Below are positions 32,846 to 42,511 of a DNA stretch of 64,000 nt, one piece after another (position 1 is the first letter of the stretch; every line of letters starts with the position of its first letter). Source of the DNA: VRUE01 sp035605695 (GTDB taxonomy: Bacteria > Actinomycetota > Thermoleophilia > Solirubrobacterales > 70-9); contig DATNGZ010000051.1 in NCBI GenBank assembly GCA_035605695.1, positions 47,157-111,156 on the forward strand. Reading direction: 5' to 3'. The notes beneath the pieces are model-generated. The model was given only the letters and a program-made list of their open reading frames with translations, did no database searches and was not told where the DNA came from. Both the position numbers and the translations under genes were made by a program.

Positions 32846-34605
32846 TAGCCGGCTCCTGGCGGGGCGAGAACTTCTGTATGGAAATGGAGCTGAAGCCCCC
32901 CGCCAGGGGGCTCGTCAGAGCCTCCAGGGTCGTCGCCGGAAGACCCACCCCCAGCGCAGCGACTTGTGACGCGCCGAGAGCCGCGAGTGCGCGACGAGGA
33001 TGCGTGAGAGGCGCGGCTGCGCCTCCTGGTCCGCTGAGCCACAAGCGATATCGACAAGGGGCCGAGCCGCGTCCGCGATCGCAATCTGAGCCTGGATGCG
33101 TGACGTTGGTCCATGACGATGCGGAGTTCCCCGTTTGCCATGCGACGCGGTTCGTAGTGCTCGTAGCTGTCATGGCGGTGCTTGAGGGCATTTCGTTCGC
33201 TATGCCGAGTGACGCGGCCAAGACTGCTCGTAGCCGTGGAGACATCCCCGTCCAGAAGAGCCCGCAATAGCCACAGCATTTCTTCGTCGCTGAGGGTTTC
33301 GGCGATCTGAGGGCCCAGGTTGACGGTGAGGTAGGAGTCGCGAGGGTCGTACGCATCTGAGCTGCGTTCGAGGATGCAGCAGGCGACCTCCGACCACCAA
33401 TCGTGGTACTGGCTTACGACTTGGTCTTTGTCTTCAGCGAACCGCCGAGGATCGTTAAAGAGTCCCTCGGCCGCTGAGCGCAGCTCCGGTTGGAGCTGGC
33501 GGAACCTAGAGTCCGGCGCTGGCCGGAATGGCCGCATCGACGGATAAGTGAAATCCTCCCCGGAAGATTCGTACTTCATCGCAGGATCACCACCATAGGC
33601 TGATGGGGATTCGATCGCGACAAGCCCGAATGCGAGCAGCGCAAAAATAGCCAAGAGGCCCGCGAGTCCTTGCCGGGGTCTCTCACCCGGCCCGTCAGCG
33701 TCACCACCTGGAGGATCTCCTCCACGGGCTCTCGATTTACTTGCCGTCCCAGATGATCGACGTGCGGGACCGCGGGAGCAACGGCTGCGCGCACGCACCG
33801 GGAGACGGCACGTATGCCGAACGATGCGAATACTTTCCGAGTGTGCTCGGTGGTGCCTTTGGCGGCGTAGGATTTGCTTCATCTCCTGAATGACCTCTGG
33901 GGTGGCCCCCAGATCCTTCGTCCGTCGCCACCACTGAGGGTTTCGATGCGCCGCCTCGGCCACCATCGCCAGGATCGAGACGCGGGCTACCCCATCTACC
34001 TGCTCGGTGTAAAAGCCGGGACCCTTCTCACGATCGGGAATATCCTCGTCGCCGACCTCCAGGATGCTCGTATCCACTCGCAACGCCTCTTTGAGACGAG
34101 CTGCAGTCGGATTAGGGTAGCCCTCACGTTCGACTTGCCAGAGGCGTTCGCACTCCACCTGAGTTGAAAACGTCTCTGAAGCCCAAGACTCCTCCCGCAG
34201 CCACTGTGGATCCGCGGTGTAGGAGCGGCGGGTGAAGTCAAAGGGAACGCCGCGCTTCAAGTGCGGGATACGGAGATCAATTTCCCGGATCTCCTCTTCG
34301 CAGTCCTCGATTAGCTGCTCTTCTTTGGCGACCACATCTGCAAGTTTCGGGAAGAACCACTTATTCGTGTCGCGGTCGCCTGGGCCGCGGCCGTAGGCGC
34401 GTGCCAGGGCCACAGGGTCTTCGCTGAAGTGCTCGATCGCGCGGCGGCAACTGAGGATGCAGCCTTTTGCCTCAAGCCGCGCGCACTCAAGATCTGAAAG
34501 ACGCGATGGCGCTGGTGGCCGTGGATCAATCACGTGCTCCGACGGGAGCGCCATCGTCTCGAAGCGGACGCCTACCTTGGTTTCAGGGGTGAGGGCGGCG
34601 ACCAT
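32842..34605 (-). CDS. Hypothetical island protein, possibly a fusion of decayed genes
   Basis: A 587-aa open frame. The N-terminal ~250 residues look like a genuine soluble, helical protein (RLSDLECARLEAKGCILSCR, VVAKEEQLIEDCEEEIREID). Around residues 260-310 comes an Arg/Gly-rich low-complexity section, then a hydrophobic segment (GLAGLLAIFALLAFGLVAIE) and a second coherent block (SRFRQLQPELRSAAEGLFND, DEEMLWLLRALLDGDVSTAT). The last ~90 residues are Ser/Arg-rich and probably out of frame. No family is recognised. The position behind an excisionase-like gene fits a replication or transfer function of the former element, but that is a guess. Confidence 0.45.
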   Translation of the reverse strand: MVAALTPETKVGVRFETMALPSEHVIDPRPPAPSRLSDLECARLEAKGCILSCRRAIEHFSEDPVALARAYGRGPGDRDTNKWFFPKLADVVAKEEQLIEDCEEEIREIDLRIPHLKRGVPFDFTRRSYTADPQWLREESWASETFSTQVECERLWQVEREGYPNPTAARLKEALRVDTSILEVGDEDIPDREKGPGFYTEQVDGVARVSILAMVAEAAHRNPQWWRRTKDLGATPEVIQEMKQILRRQRHHRAHSESIRIVRHTCRLPVRARSRCSRGPARRSSGTASKSRARGGDPPGGDADGPGERPRQGLAGLLAIFALLAFGLVAIESPSAYGGDPAMKYESSGEDFTYPSMRPFRPAPDSRFRQLQPELRSAAEGLFNDPRRFAEDKDQVVSQYHDWWSEVACCILERSSDAYDPRDSYLTVNLGPQIAETLSDEEMLWLLRALLDGDVSTATSSLGRVTRHSERNALKHRHDSYEHYEPRRMANGELRIVMDQRHASRLRLRSRTRLGPLSISLVAQRTRRRSRASHASSSRTRGSRRVTSRCAGGGSSGDDPGGSDEPPGGGLQLHFHTEVLAPPGAGY

Positions 34606-34793
34606 CAGGCGTCGTCCTGGGCACCATCTCGCGAAGCAGGGCAGCAGGACAGCCTGGCGATCTCAAAAAGGCGAAACCGCCCCGCCGCGCCACGGAGAGT
34701 TACTTGTCTGAACCGGCGCCTGATGCCTACCATCGTCGCATCCACAGCGGCCGTCTATTTGGGGGCGCGGGTGAGGTCTTCGACAGCGATTGA
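34606..34793. other. Gap without a recognisable gene
   Basis: Between the divergent-facing large gene and the relaxase remnant. A short plus frame (EPAPDAYHRRIHSGRLFGG) ends at TGA 34791 and may be a further scrap of the relaxase gene. Nothing else was recognised. Confidence 0.3.
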
Positions 34794-35123
34794 CCGATGG
34801 GGTGCCGACCACGCTCGACTTCAGGATTGGCCAAGCAAAGGCAAGCCCTGGGGGAGCTGGGGGAGAGACCCTCCGAGCCGTTCAGGCGCGAAGGCTGGGA
34901 TCGCGCGGTCAAGAGGATCGAGCACTACCGCCAAGAGCAGGGCATCACCGACTAGCGCAGCGCCCTGGGCCGCGAGCCGACGGACGCTGCGGAGCGCGCC
35001 TCCCGAAACGCCGCCGAGGCGAGCTTGCGCCGTGCCCAGCACGATCTTGGCCTGAAGCGCGAGCTGGGGAGATCGAGGGAGCAGGGGATGGAGATCGAAC
35101 GCAGCCTCGGCATCGGCAGGTGA
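34794..35123 (+). pseudogene. C-terminal remnant of a relaxase-like (MobF/TrwC-type) protein
   Basis: The frame reads ALGELGERPSEPFRREGWDR, then AVKRIEHYRQEQGITD, a TAG stop at 34953-34955, then in the same frame RSALGREPTDAAERASRNAA and RRAQHDLGLKRELGRSREQG up to TGA 35121-35123. The pattern E(G)WxxAVxxIExYRxxxGITD-xxxALGxEPxD recalls the C-terminal tail of actinobacterial conjugative relaxases. Coding on both sides of the stop in one frame indicates a nonsense mutation in a degraded gene. The relaxase domain itself is missing, so the island cannot mobilise itself. Confidence 0.45.
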
Positions 35124-35523
35124 AGCCCCGACCCTCGCGATTCAAGCACCGCGCTCGTGCCGGTCAACCCCCTGCGGGGGCCGGGCGCTTGCGCGCCCTT
35201 GACAGTCGCTCTCGCGGCGCTGGGTTGCGGGTAGGTCGGGGAGCAGGGCCGATCTCCAGCGCCCCAGCGTCTCCTGGGCTTCGAGACCGGCCCCGCTGCG
35301 CGCGCCTACTTCAGCTTCAAAACTTGCAGCAACGGCACAACCGAATCCACAGACGTGATCTTCATCTCTCCTCACCCCCTCCCGCTCGTCAGCGCCCGGC
35401 TAGTTGCCGGGGCGGGAAGGAGAGGGTAAGAAATCCTGAGCGCTCAGAATTTCATGGAGCTAGAACGCCTATGCTCCAGCACGACTGAATGACGGCAACA
35501 GACCTGATCGGAGGGATGGACGG
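35124..35523. other. 400-base gap without a recognisable gene
   Basis: High-GC sequence with no coherent frame on either strand. A small hairpin, GCCCGGC-TAGTT-GCCGGGGC, lies near 35394-35412. GGAGGG at 35510-35515 is the ribosome binding site of the next gene. Confidence 0.4.
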
Positions 35524-36210
35524 TTGAAGCAGGGCGAGCGCGACCCCGGGCGAAGGCCAATCAAACAGCGGACACGGCAGCCGGAGGATGCCCCGCCTTT
35601 CGCCGTTGGTCACTACGTGCGACTTGAAGCTCTAACGATCCTGCACGAGGGAGAGTTCACGGCCGGAGAGATCGCCGACATGCTCGGCGAGGACGTAAAG
35701 AACGTCACCTACCACCTAGGCGAGCTCTACGAGGCCGGCTGCGTTGAATTTGCGGGCCACACGACGGAAGGCAACTTCCGGAAGCCGATCTACCGAGCTG
35801 TTGCTCGGCCCTTCGTAAGCGACGAGGCGTATCGCGCAATGTCAGTCGAGGAACGTCACGATGCCAATAGCGCGGTCGTTCAATGGATTCTTGCCGAGTG
35901 CCTTTCGTCGTATCGGAACAAAAAGATGGACACCGACGAAGACGTGTGCTTGATGACCGACGAACCGGACCTCGACGGAGAGGGCAGAGGGGAACTTCGA
36001 CAGTTCTTCACCACAGCTTGGAGCGGTAAGCCTAAGGATGCGCTTGACGCTTTGAAGAGTGTTCAGGAGATCGCAGGCAGGGCGAAGAATCGAATGGCTA
36101 AGTCGGGGGAGAACGGCACCACAATGTTTGTGGCGTTGCTGGCCTTCGAGCGTGGGCGCTCGGGAAGACCAGTGGGTGGGGTCTTCAACTCAGGGAAAAC
36201 TGAGCGGTAG
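35524..36210 (+). CDS. ArsR-like winged-helix regulator
   Basis: A 228-aa protein from TTG 35524, nine bases after GGAGGG. Residues ~25-85 form a winged helix: RLEALTILHEGEFTAGEIAD, MLGEDVKNVTYHLGELYEAG and CVEFAGHTTEGNFRKPIYRA, as in HTH_20/ArsR-type repressors. The C-terminal half is an acidic helical region of unknown function (VQWILAECLSSYRNKKMDTD). It is the first of four plus-strand genes that lead to the RHS protein, so it may control that cargo. Codon usage is less GC-rich than in the flanking chromosome. Confidence 0.65.
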   Translation: MKQGERDPGRRPIKQRTRQPEDAPPFAVGHYVRLEALTILHEGEFTAGEIADMLGEDVKNVTYHLGELYEAGCVEFAGHTTEGNFRKPIYRAVARPFVSDEAYRAMSVEERHDANSAVVQWILAECLSSYRNKKMDTDEDVCLMTDEPDLDGEGRGELRQFFTTAWSGKPKDALDALKSVQEIAGRAKNRMAKSGENGTTMFVALLAFERGRSGRPVGGVFNSGKTER

Positions 36211-36240
36211 CGAACCTCAGGTTGCAGGACGTGTACTGAG

Positions 36241-36738
36241 GTGAAACCCTGCACCACTCTAAGCCGGAAGGCCACTCGGGTCGTCACCGCAGTGGGTTCT
36301 GGTTTAGCGCCCCGGGCGACTGACACGTCCGGGGCTTCACAATTTCCAATCGTGAACATCTCCAGTCACTTGTTAAGACAACGAACTTCTACCCAGCGGA
36401 ATCGCGCTGCCGCCACTTCCCGAAGTCGGCGGCGGCGCGTGTCTGCACAACTCCATTTGCTCGATGCCCGAAGAAGGAAGGCGACAGGCGGGAGCGGGCG
36501 CACTCTAGACCGGGCTGCGCCCGCTCCCGCCATCGTCAATCAGACCAAGCTGGCAATCATCGCCGTGATGCAACAGCTCAACAACAGCCCTGTGTCATCC
36601 ATCGAACTTCAGAAGATTTGGGCAGAACACAAGGCTCTAGAGATTTTTGAGTACCACCTTTCCACACTCGTGAAGGCGAAGGTAGCGGAGATCGTTTACG
36701 GCCCCGAACTTCACTTTCGCCTAGTGAAAGAGGCATAG
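36241..36738 (+). CDS. Small winged-helix protein, start uncertain
   Basis: The last ~65 residues look like a winged helix: KLAIIAVMQQLNNSPVSSIE, LQKIWAEHKALEIFEYHLST and LVKAKVAEIVYGPELHFRLV. This pattern is close to the C-terminal HTH of the preceding regulator's family. The N-terminal ~100 residues are Arg/Ser-rich and may not be translated; GTG 36241, GTG 36349 and GTG 36439 are all possible starts. Lying 112 bases before the RHS start, it could be a dedicated regulator of the RHS gene. Confidence 0.45.
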   Translation: MKPCTTLSRKATRVVTAVGSGLAPRATDTSGASQFPIVNISSHLLRQRTSTQRNRAAATSRSRRRRVSAQLHLLDARRRKATGGSGRTLDRAAPAPAIVNQTKLAIIAVMQQLNNSPVSSIELQKIWAEHKALEIFEYHLSTLVKAKVAEIVYGPELHFRLVKEA

Positions 36739-36835
36739 ACCGCGAAGCATCTTTCAGGGAGCGGTGCCGCCAGCGCTTGCAGGTAGCAAAGTGCATGGAG
36801 CCCGTAGGGGCTTGGCAGAGATCAGACAACACAAC

Positions 36836-36843
36836 AGGGAGGA
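36836..36843 (+). promoter_or_regulatory. Ribosome binding site that fixes the RHS start
   Basis: AGGGAGGA stands seven bases before GTG 36851. Starting there places a clean signal peptide at the N-terminus, whereas the longer open frame from 36764 would bury it. Confidence 0.7.
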
Positions 36844-36850
36844 ATGTTTC

Positions 36851-39800
36851 GTGAAAGGAATCAGGCTTATCGGGATAGTTTCTGCGGTGTTGCTGTTGAT
36901 TGGCACAGGCATAGCCTGGGCAGAGCAAGATGAAGCTGGTGATGCGAACCCGGCGCTCTCTGAAGGCCCTGTCGCCGAGCCTGGTCCCGAGATAGTCGCC
37001 GACCGTACCGCGACCTCCCAGACCTTTCGCTTGCCCGATGGGCAGCTCGAAACCAGAATCTTCGAGAGCCCGATCAACTATCGCGATGCCGATGGCCAGT
37101 GGATGCCAATAGGCGCTGGCCTGAGGGAAGCCCCCGGCGCTGGTCTAACCAACGGCGCAAATGACTTCGATCTCAGCCTCCCCGGTCAGATCGACACCGA
37201 TCCGGTCCGCCTCTCCGTGGACGGCGAGTGGGTCGCCAGCCAGCTCGCCGGTCCCAATGTCGAAGCGGTGCAGCTCGATGACAAGATCGCCAGCTATGAG
37301 GCCACGAACGGCGGTTTCTCATTGGATTTCACCGGCCTCGCCAATGGCATCAAGGAGGACATCGAGATCGGGAGTCTCTCGGCGCCCAGCACGTTCTCAT
37401 TTGACCTGAGCGCCTCCGAGGGTCTGGCGCCAGTCCTGACTGAGGATGGGGCGATCGTGTTTCGCGACGAAAGCGCCCGGCCCGTCGCGATCTTGCCGAC
37501 ACCGGTGATGTCTGACAGCACGAGTCCAGACCCAGCCGTCTCCCATGCGATCCGCTACGAACTGGAGCCGCTCGGCGCGGAGCACTGGACAGTGAAGGTC
37601 ATCGCCGACCGCGACTGGCTCTCCAGCCCCCAACGAACCTGGCCTATCCGCCTCGATCCGAGCATTACCGTGCCCAACCCAAGCCTCGATTGCGCCTTTG
37701 GCCTCTACGGAACCAGCACGAACCTGAACGCCTGCGGGTCCAAAGGGTCCCCGAGACTTCGCGGCCACTACCAGCCGGCTACTGCTCAGCAAGTCCAAGA
37801 ACGCGAACGCTCGGTGCTGAAGTTCGACACTTCCTCGATCCCTTCGAATACCTATATCGCTAACGCAACCGTAGGCCTCTTCGCTCCGTGGGAACCGCTC
37901 AACGTGAGCGGGATAGAGCTTCGAAGGGTCACCGGCACCTGGACCAGCAGCGTGAACTGGATCTACAAGGACGCGTCGGGCAACTTTCCGAAATGGACGA
38001 GCCCAGGCGGCGACTTCACCGCCGAAGGCGCTGAAATCCTCGCCAGCGAACGAAAAGAACTGGAAGGCTGGTGGAACTTCAGCAACGGATTGGCGCCCTT
38101 GGTCGAAGGCTGGGTTTCGGGGAAAGTGCTCAACCAAGGGCTCCTGATCAAGCTTAAGAATGAGGAACTGTGCCAGCCACCCTCCTGCACAGACAGCTGG
38201 GTGAGCTTCAACAGCAGCGCCGCAGCCGAAAGCGGCACCCATCCGTATCTGGCCGTCACCTACTACCCCAAGGCCCCCGCCTCTAGCAAGGTCGTATCGC
38301 CGATCGAAGGCACGGTGTCGGCCGGCCGGCTTAAGCTGAAGGCGAAGTGGGCTGAACCAGGCGTACAGGGGATCAGCTTCGAATACAAGACCGCAGACAA
38401 ACGCTACGAGAAAATTCCAACCAGCCTCGTCCGCAACGCCAAAGGCGAAGAAGTCAGCTGGCCGATGGCGGTCTCGGGCTTCGAAAGCGAACCACTTTAC
38501 TTCGACGCTGGCCACGCCTCGGGCGAACTGACCGAAAAAGGCGGCGAGGTGCTGGTGCGCGCCAACTTCACTGGACCCCCCGGGATAGAAGGTTTCAGCG
38601 AGGCCGCTAAAGCGAAATTGGACCTCGACAAGGGAGGTCCAAAAGATGCGGTGGCACCGGTCGGCCCCGGCTCCGTTGACCTGCTCACCGGCAACTTCAC
38701 GGTCAGCCACACCGACGTCTCCATCCCCGGCATCACCGCTGGGCTTGAATTCACGCGCACCCATAGTTCCCGCTCCCCAGGGGAGCCCGGCGATATGGGT
38801 GTACTCGGCAGAGGCTGGAAGCCCAGCGCTCCCGTCGAAGTCGCAGGCGGATCGGAATGGCGCAGCGTACGCGAAGTCGCCGCAACCGTCGAAGAAAAAG
38901 AAGAAGGGCTCGAAGACTACGCTCTACTCACTGACCTAGCAGGCTACGAATATGCCTTCGAAAAGATAAACGGGGCTTATGTCTCGCCGCCCGAGGCCAC
39001 TGGCTACGTCTTGGCGCATTTGGCGGGTAGCTCCACCTTCACCTTCAGCGACCCCCAGGGCAACGTGACAACTTTCGAAAACAGGAGCGGAGGGAGCGAC
39101 TATCTGCCGGTTTCGGTCTTGCTCAGCGGATCTACTGGCACCGCGCGCATGATCTATGACTTCGTCAACAACGCGCGCCGTCTCAGCATGATCATCGCGC
39201 CTGCGCCTCCCGGGCGCATCTGCAACCAAGAAAACGTGACAAAAACAACCGCCTACGGGTGCAAAGCTCTGACCTTTCAGTACAAATCCGCAGCCATTTG
39301 GGGAGCCTCGGCAAACTACGGCGAACGCCTCGCTTCGATCACCTACTACGGCCCAGCCCAGAAGTTCGGCAATTCCTCCTGGGAAGTCGCCAAGTATGCA
39401 TATGACACCTCAGCGCGGCTGATCGCGGAGTGGGACCCGCGCGTCGGAGCCGCCTGCTTGTCAGAAGAAAAAGGCTGCCTGAAAGAAACCTACGCCTACG
39501 TTGGCGCGGACAAATTGAAACTGCAAGGTGGCGAGATCGCGACGATCACGTCCCCTGGCAAGGAACCTTGGACGCTCGAATACGGCGCGCTCGCCAGCGA
39601 GGCAAGCGAAGCGGGTCGGCTGAAGACGGTTAAACGGGCGAGCCTTGTCGCGAGCTCGTCAGTTGCTCAAACGACGATCGCCTACCAGGTGCCAGTCAGC
39701 GGCTCGGGCGCTCCTTATGACTTGGGGGGCGCCGCCGCCGCGGCCTGGGGACAGCAGGACGTCCCCAGCGACGCGACGGCGATCTTTCCACCCGACGAAG

Positions 39801-42511
39801 TTCCGGCCAGCCCGCCCAAAGGCTATGCACATGCCTCCATTTACTACATGGACCCAGAAGGCCAGCAGGTCAACGTGGCGACCCCGTCCGGTGGCGGCAC
39901 CTCGGCGCCATCGATCACGACCGCCGAAACCGACGAATACGGCAACGTCGTGCGCGAACTCAGCGCCCAAAACAGGCTTCGCGCCCTCAGTGCAGCGAGC
40001 GAAGCCGAAAAGATCGCAAAGTCTCATGAACTGGAGACCAAGCGCGAATACCTTGCAGAAGGAACCGAGCTGCGCCAGGAATGGGGGCCGATGCACGAAG
40101 TTCGCCTGTCGTCGGGCTCTACGGTAAAAGCCCAGCTCCACACGACGATCCAATATGAAGACGCGAAAGAAGGCTGGAACGGCACTGGCCCCAACCCACA
40201 CCTTCCTACCAGGGTGACGACCGGTGCGAAAGTCCCCAAACAGGGCGAAGACTCCGATCAGCGCACCAGCGAAACGAAATATAACTGGACGCTTAGAAAG
40301 CCGACTGAAACGATTGTCGACCCCGCAGGGCTCAACCTGCACACGGTCGTCGTGTACGACGGCAACACCGGCCTGCCGATTGAACGGAGGCTTCCAGCGA
40401 ATCCCGCCGGCGGAGACGCACATGCCACCAAGTTCATCTACTACGACGGATCGGCCAACGGTCCTGATCCGGAATGTCGTTCGGGCGGAGGTTACTCCGG
40501 GCTCATTTGCAGGACAATGCCGGCAGCGCAGCCTGCCCCGGGTCAGCCCGAACTGCTCGTGACGAAATATCGCTCCTACAACCAACTCGGCGAGCCGACC
40601 GAAGTGACCGAAAGCCCAGGAGGAAAAGAAGTCACCGAAAGCACTCGCAAAACGATCACCAGCTACGACGCAGCGGGGCGGACAGACACCAGCCGGCAGA
40701 TTGGGGGTGGCAAAGAACTGCCGCCAACCAAGATCGTCTACAGCACCGCAACCGGCATGCCGGTCGAACAAAAGTTCATCTGCGAAACGAGCTGCGAAGG
40801 ATTCGACAGCCAGGCGAGCGTAATCGCCTATGACAAACTCGGCCGTCCCGAACAGTACACAGACGCTGACGCCAACACCTCGAAAACGACCTATGATATC
40901 GATGGTCGCCCAGCCACAATATTCGATGGAAAGGGCACTCAGACTTTCGGCTACGACGCAACATCGGGACTCTTGACGAAACTCGAAGACTCGGCGGCGG
41001 GCACCTTCACGGCCGCCTATGACGCCGACGGCAGCCTGACTGAAAGGGGTCTGCCCAACGGCCTAGTGGCGAAAACGACCTACAGCGAGGTAGGTGCCCC
41101 GGTCAAACTCAGCTACACGAAGACCGGCTGCTCAGAAAAATGCATTTGGCTGGAAGAAAGCAACGAACGCTCTATCTACGGCCAGATCCTTTCGCAGAAA
41201 AGCCTGGCCTCAAGTCAGCAGTATTCCTATGACAAAGCCGGCAGGTTGACGCTTACCAAGGACACGCCTACTGGTGGAGGCTGCACGACACGCGCCTATG
41301 GCTATGAAGGCGAAGCTGGCAAGGACTCCAACCGGACCAGCCTGACCACGCGCGTTTCCGTGGGCTCCTGTGTGGAATCGGGCGGCACTCCGCAGACCTA
41401 CAGCTATGACGCTGCTGACCGGCTGACCGACTCGGGGATCGTCTACGACAGCTTCGGCCGGATCACCAGCCTGCCGGCTAAAGACGCCGGAGGAAGCATC
41501 CTCTCTACTACCTTTTTCGGCAACGAAATGATTGCTAGTCAATCCCAGGCTGGCCTGACGAATAGCTACCAACTCGACGCCAATAGAAGGGTGCGTCAGG
41601 TAGTCCAGAGCGGGAGCAAAGAAGGCACCGAAGTCCTGCACTACGCAATGTCCTCCGACTCCACCGCCTGGACCGAACGCGGCTCTGTATGGACGCGGAA
41701 CATCGGTGGCATTGGAGGCGAACTCGCCGCGATCCAGCCGAGCACGGGAGAAACTAGTCTTCAGCTGGCAAACCTGCATGGGGACGTCATCGCCACAGCG
41801 AGCCTTAGCTCGACAGCAAAAGAACCAACCGCTAAATTTGAATTTGACGAGTTTGGCAATCCCAAACAGGGGAGCGCCGGCCGATTCGGCTGGCTTGGTG
41901 GCAAGCAGCGCCGGACTGAACTGCCGTCAGGCATTATTCAGATGGGAGTTCGAAGCTACATTCCGTCAATCGGGCGATTCATATCGACTGATCCTGTGCA
42001 GGGAGGCTCGTCAAACGCTTACGACTATGCAGACGCTGATCCAGTCAACGGCCTGGATCTAGCCGGAACGTGCTCCAAGAAGAAGTGGAGAAGCTGTAAA
42101 CCGTTGATGTCCGTCAAGAAGACTCGGGCAGGAAAACGCGAGTCTCGGGGTCATTTCGTGCCTGGCATTCCCGGTAATCCCTTCAAAAACGCCCACGCGA
42201 TTACGTCTAAGGTTGGTCCCTGTACTTTCAGCGGATATGGCCAAGAGTACGGTGCGGGGCACTACAATGTCTTTGCAAGCTTGGGATTCAACTGTGAAGA
42301 GAGCGCCACGATCGCAGCTCATTTCATTATCCCTGGCACCGGAATAGGCCCGCCGTCTTCTGCTAAGGCGGGTGGCGATGGAGAATATGGTGGCATGGGT
42401 CTCCATATTGGCTGGACCGGTCCGGCACACCCCCCAATGGGGCTGTGTATTCTGGTGCTATGGGGAGACGAAGGAAGCAAGGAAAGTTGTGGCCCGGTCA
42501 TATGGATATGA
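36851..42511 (+). CDS. Secreted RHS/YD-repeat protein with variable C-terminal tip (candidate polymorphic toxin)
   Basis: An 1886-aa protein. A signal peptide (KGIRLIGIVSAVLLLIGTGI, cleavage near AWA) is followed by a beta-rich DNRLRE-like region (SVLKFDTSSIP, about residues 315-475). From ~605 comes the DUF6531-type entry (GPGSVDLLTGNFTVSHTDVS), then YD repeats (YDKLGRPEQYTDADANTSKT, YDIDGRPATIFDG, YDAADRLTDSG) that build a hollow shell. The RHS-associated core is at ~1695-1738: RSYIPSIGRFISTDPVQGG, then NGLDLAG. The remaining ~148 residues are a Cys-rich tip of no known family (TCSKKKW to CGPVIWI). The core-plus-tip layout is that of polymorphic toxins; export is by Sec here. The stop overlaps the next start as ATGA. 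Confidence 0.88.
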   Translation: MKGIRLIGIVSAVLLLIGTGIAWAEQDEAGDANPALSEGPVAEPGPEIVADRTATSQTFRLPDGQLETRIFESPINYRDADGQWMPIGAGLREAPGAGLTNGANDFDLSLPGQIDTDPVRLSVDGEWVASQLAGPNVEAVQLDDKIASYEATNGGFSLDFTGLANGIKEDIEIGSLSAPSTFSFDLSASEGLAPVLTEDGAIVFRDESARPVAILPTPVMSDSTSPDPAVSHAIRYELEPLGAEHWTVKVIADRDWLSSPQRTWPIRLDPSITVPNPSLDCAFGLYGTSTNLNACGSKGSPRLRGHYQPATAQQVQERERSVLKFDTSSIPSNTYIANATVGLFAPWEPLNVSGIELRRVTGTWTSSVNWIYKDASGNFPKWTSPGGDFTAEGAEILASERKELEGWWNFSNGLAPLVEGWVSGKVLNQGLLIKLKNEELCQPPSCTDSWVSFNSSAAAESGTHPYLAVTYYPKAPASSKVVSPIEGTVSAGRLKLKAKWAEPGVQGISFEYKTADKRYEKIPTSLVRNAKGEEVSWPMAVSGFESEPLYFDAGHASGELTEKGGEVLVRANFTGPPGIEGFSEAAKAKLDLDKGGPKDAVAPVGPGSVDLLTGNFTVSHTDVSIPGITAGLEFTRTHSSRSPGEPGDMGVLGRGWKPSAPVEVAGGSEWRSVREVAATVEEKEEGLEDYALLTDLAGYEYAFEKINGAYVSPPEATGYVLAHLAGSSTFTFSDPQGNVTTFENRSGGSDYLPVSVLLSGSTGTARMIYDFVNNARRLSMIIAPAPPGRICNQENVTKTTAYGCKALTFQYKSAAIWGASANYGERLASITYYGPAQKFGNSSWEVAKYAYDTSARLIAEWDPRVGAACLSEEKGCLKETYAYVGADKLKLQGGEIATITSPGKEPWTLEYGALASEASEAGRLKTVKRASLVASSSVAQTTIAYQVPVSGSGAPYDLGGAAAAAWGQQDVPSDATAIFPPDEVPASPPKGYAHASIYYMDPEGQQVNVATPSGGGTSAPSITTAETDEYGNVVRELSAQNRLRALSAASEAEKIAKSHELETKREYLAEGTELRQEWGPMHEVRLSSGSTVKAQLHTTIQYEDAKEGWNGTGPNPHLPTRVTTGAKVPKQGEDSDQRTSETKYNWTLRKPTETIVDPAGLNLHTVVVYDGNTGLPIERRLPANPAGGDAHATKFIYYDGSANGPDPECRSGGGYSGLICRTMPAAQPAPGQPELLVTKYRSYNQLGEPTEVTESPGGKEVTESTRKTITSYDAAGRTDTSRQIGGGKELPPTKIVYSTATGMPVEQKFICETSCEGFDSQASVIAYDKLGRPEQYTDADANTSKTTYDIDGRPATIFDGKGTQTFGYDATSGLLTKLEDSAAGTFTAAYDADGSLTERGLPNGLVAKTTYSEVGAPVKLSYTKTGCSEKCIWLEESNERSIYGQILSQKSLASSQQYSYDKAGRLTLTKDTPTGGGCTTRAYGYEGEAGKDSNRTSLTTRVSVGSCVESGGTPQTYSYDAADRLTDSGIVYDSFGRITSLPAKDAGGSILSTTFFGNEMIASQSQAGLTNSYQLDANRRVRQVVQSGSKEGTEVLHYAMSSDSTAWTERGSVWTRNIGGIGGELAAIQPSTGETSLQLANLHGDVIATASLSSTAKEPTAKFEFDEFGNPKQGSAGRFGWLGGKQRRTELPSGIIQMGVRSYIPSIGRFISTDPVQGGSSNAYDYADADPVNGLDLAGTCSKKKWRSCKPLMSVKKTRAGKRESRGHFVPGIPGNPFKNAHAITSKVGPCTFSGYGQEYGAGHYNVFASLGFNCEESATIAAHFIIPGTGIGPPSSAKAGGDGEYGGMGLHIGWTGPAHPPMGLCILVLWGDEGSKESCGPVIWI

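Noticed and set aside
34790..35488. 232-codon plus frame as a gene
   Set aside because: The relaxase-like residues are in a different frame of the same stretch; this frame is Arg/Gly/Pro-rich without motif.
36764..36850. Earlier start of the RHS gene
   Set aside because: It would place 29 residues before the signal peptide; GTG 36851 has an excellent ribosome binding site.
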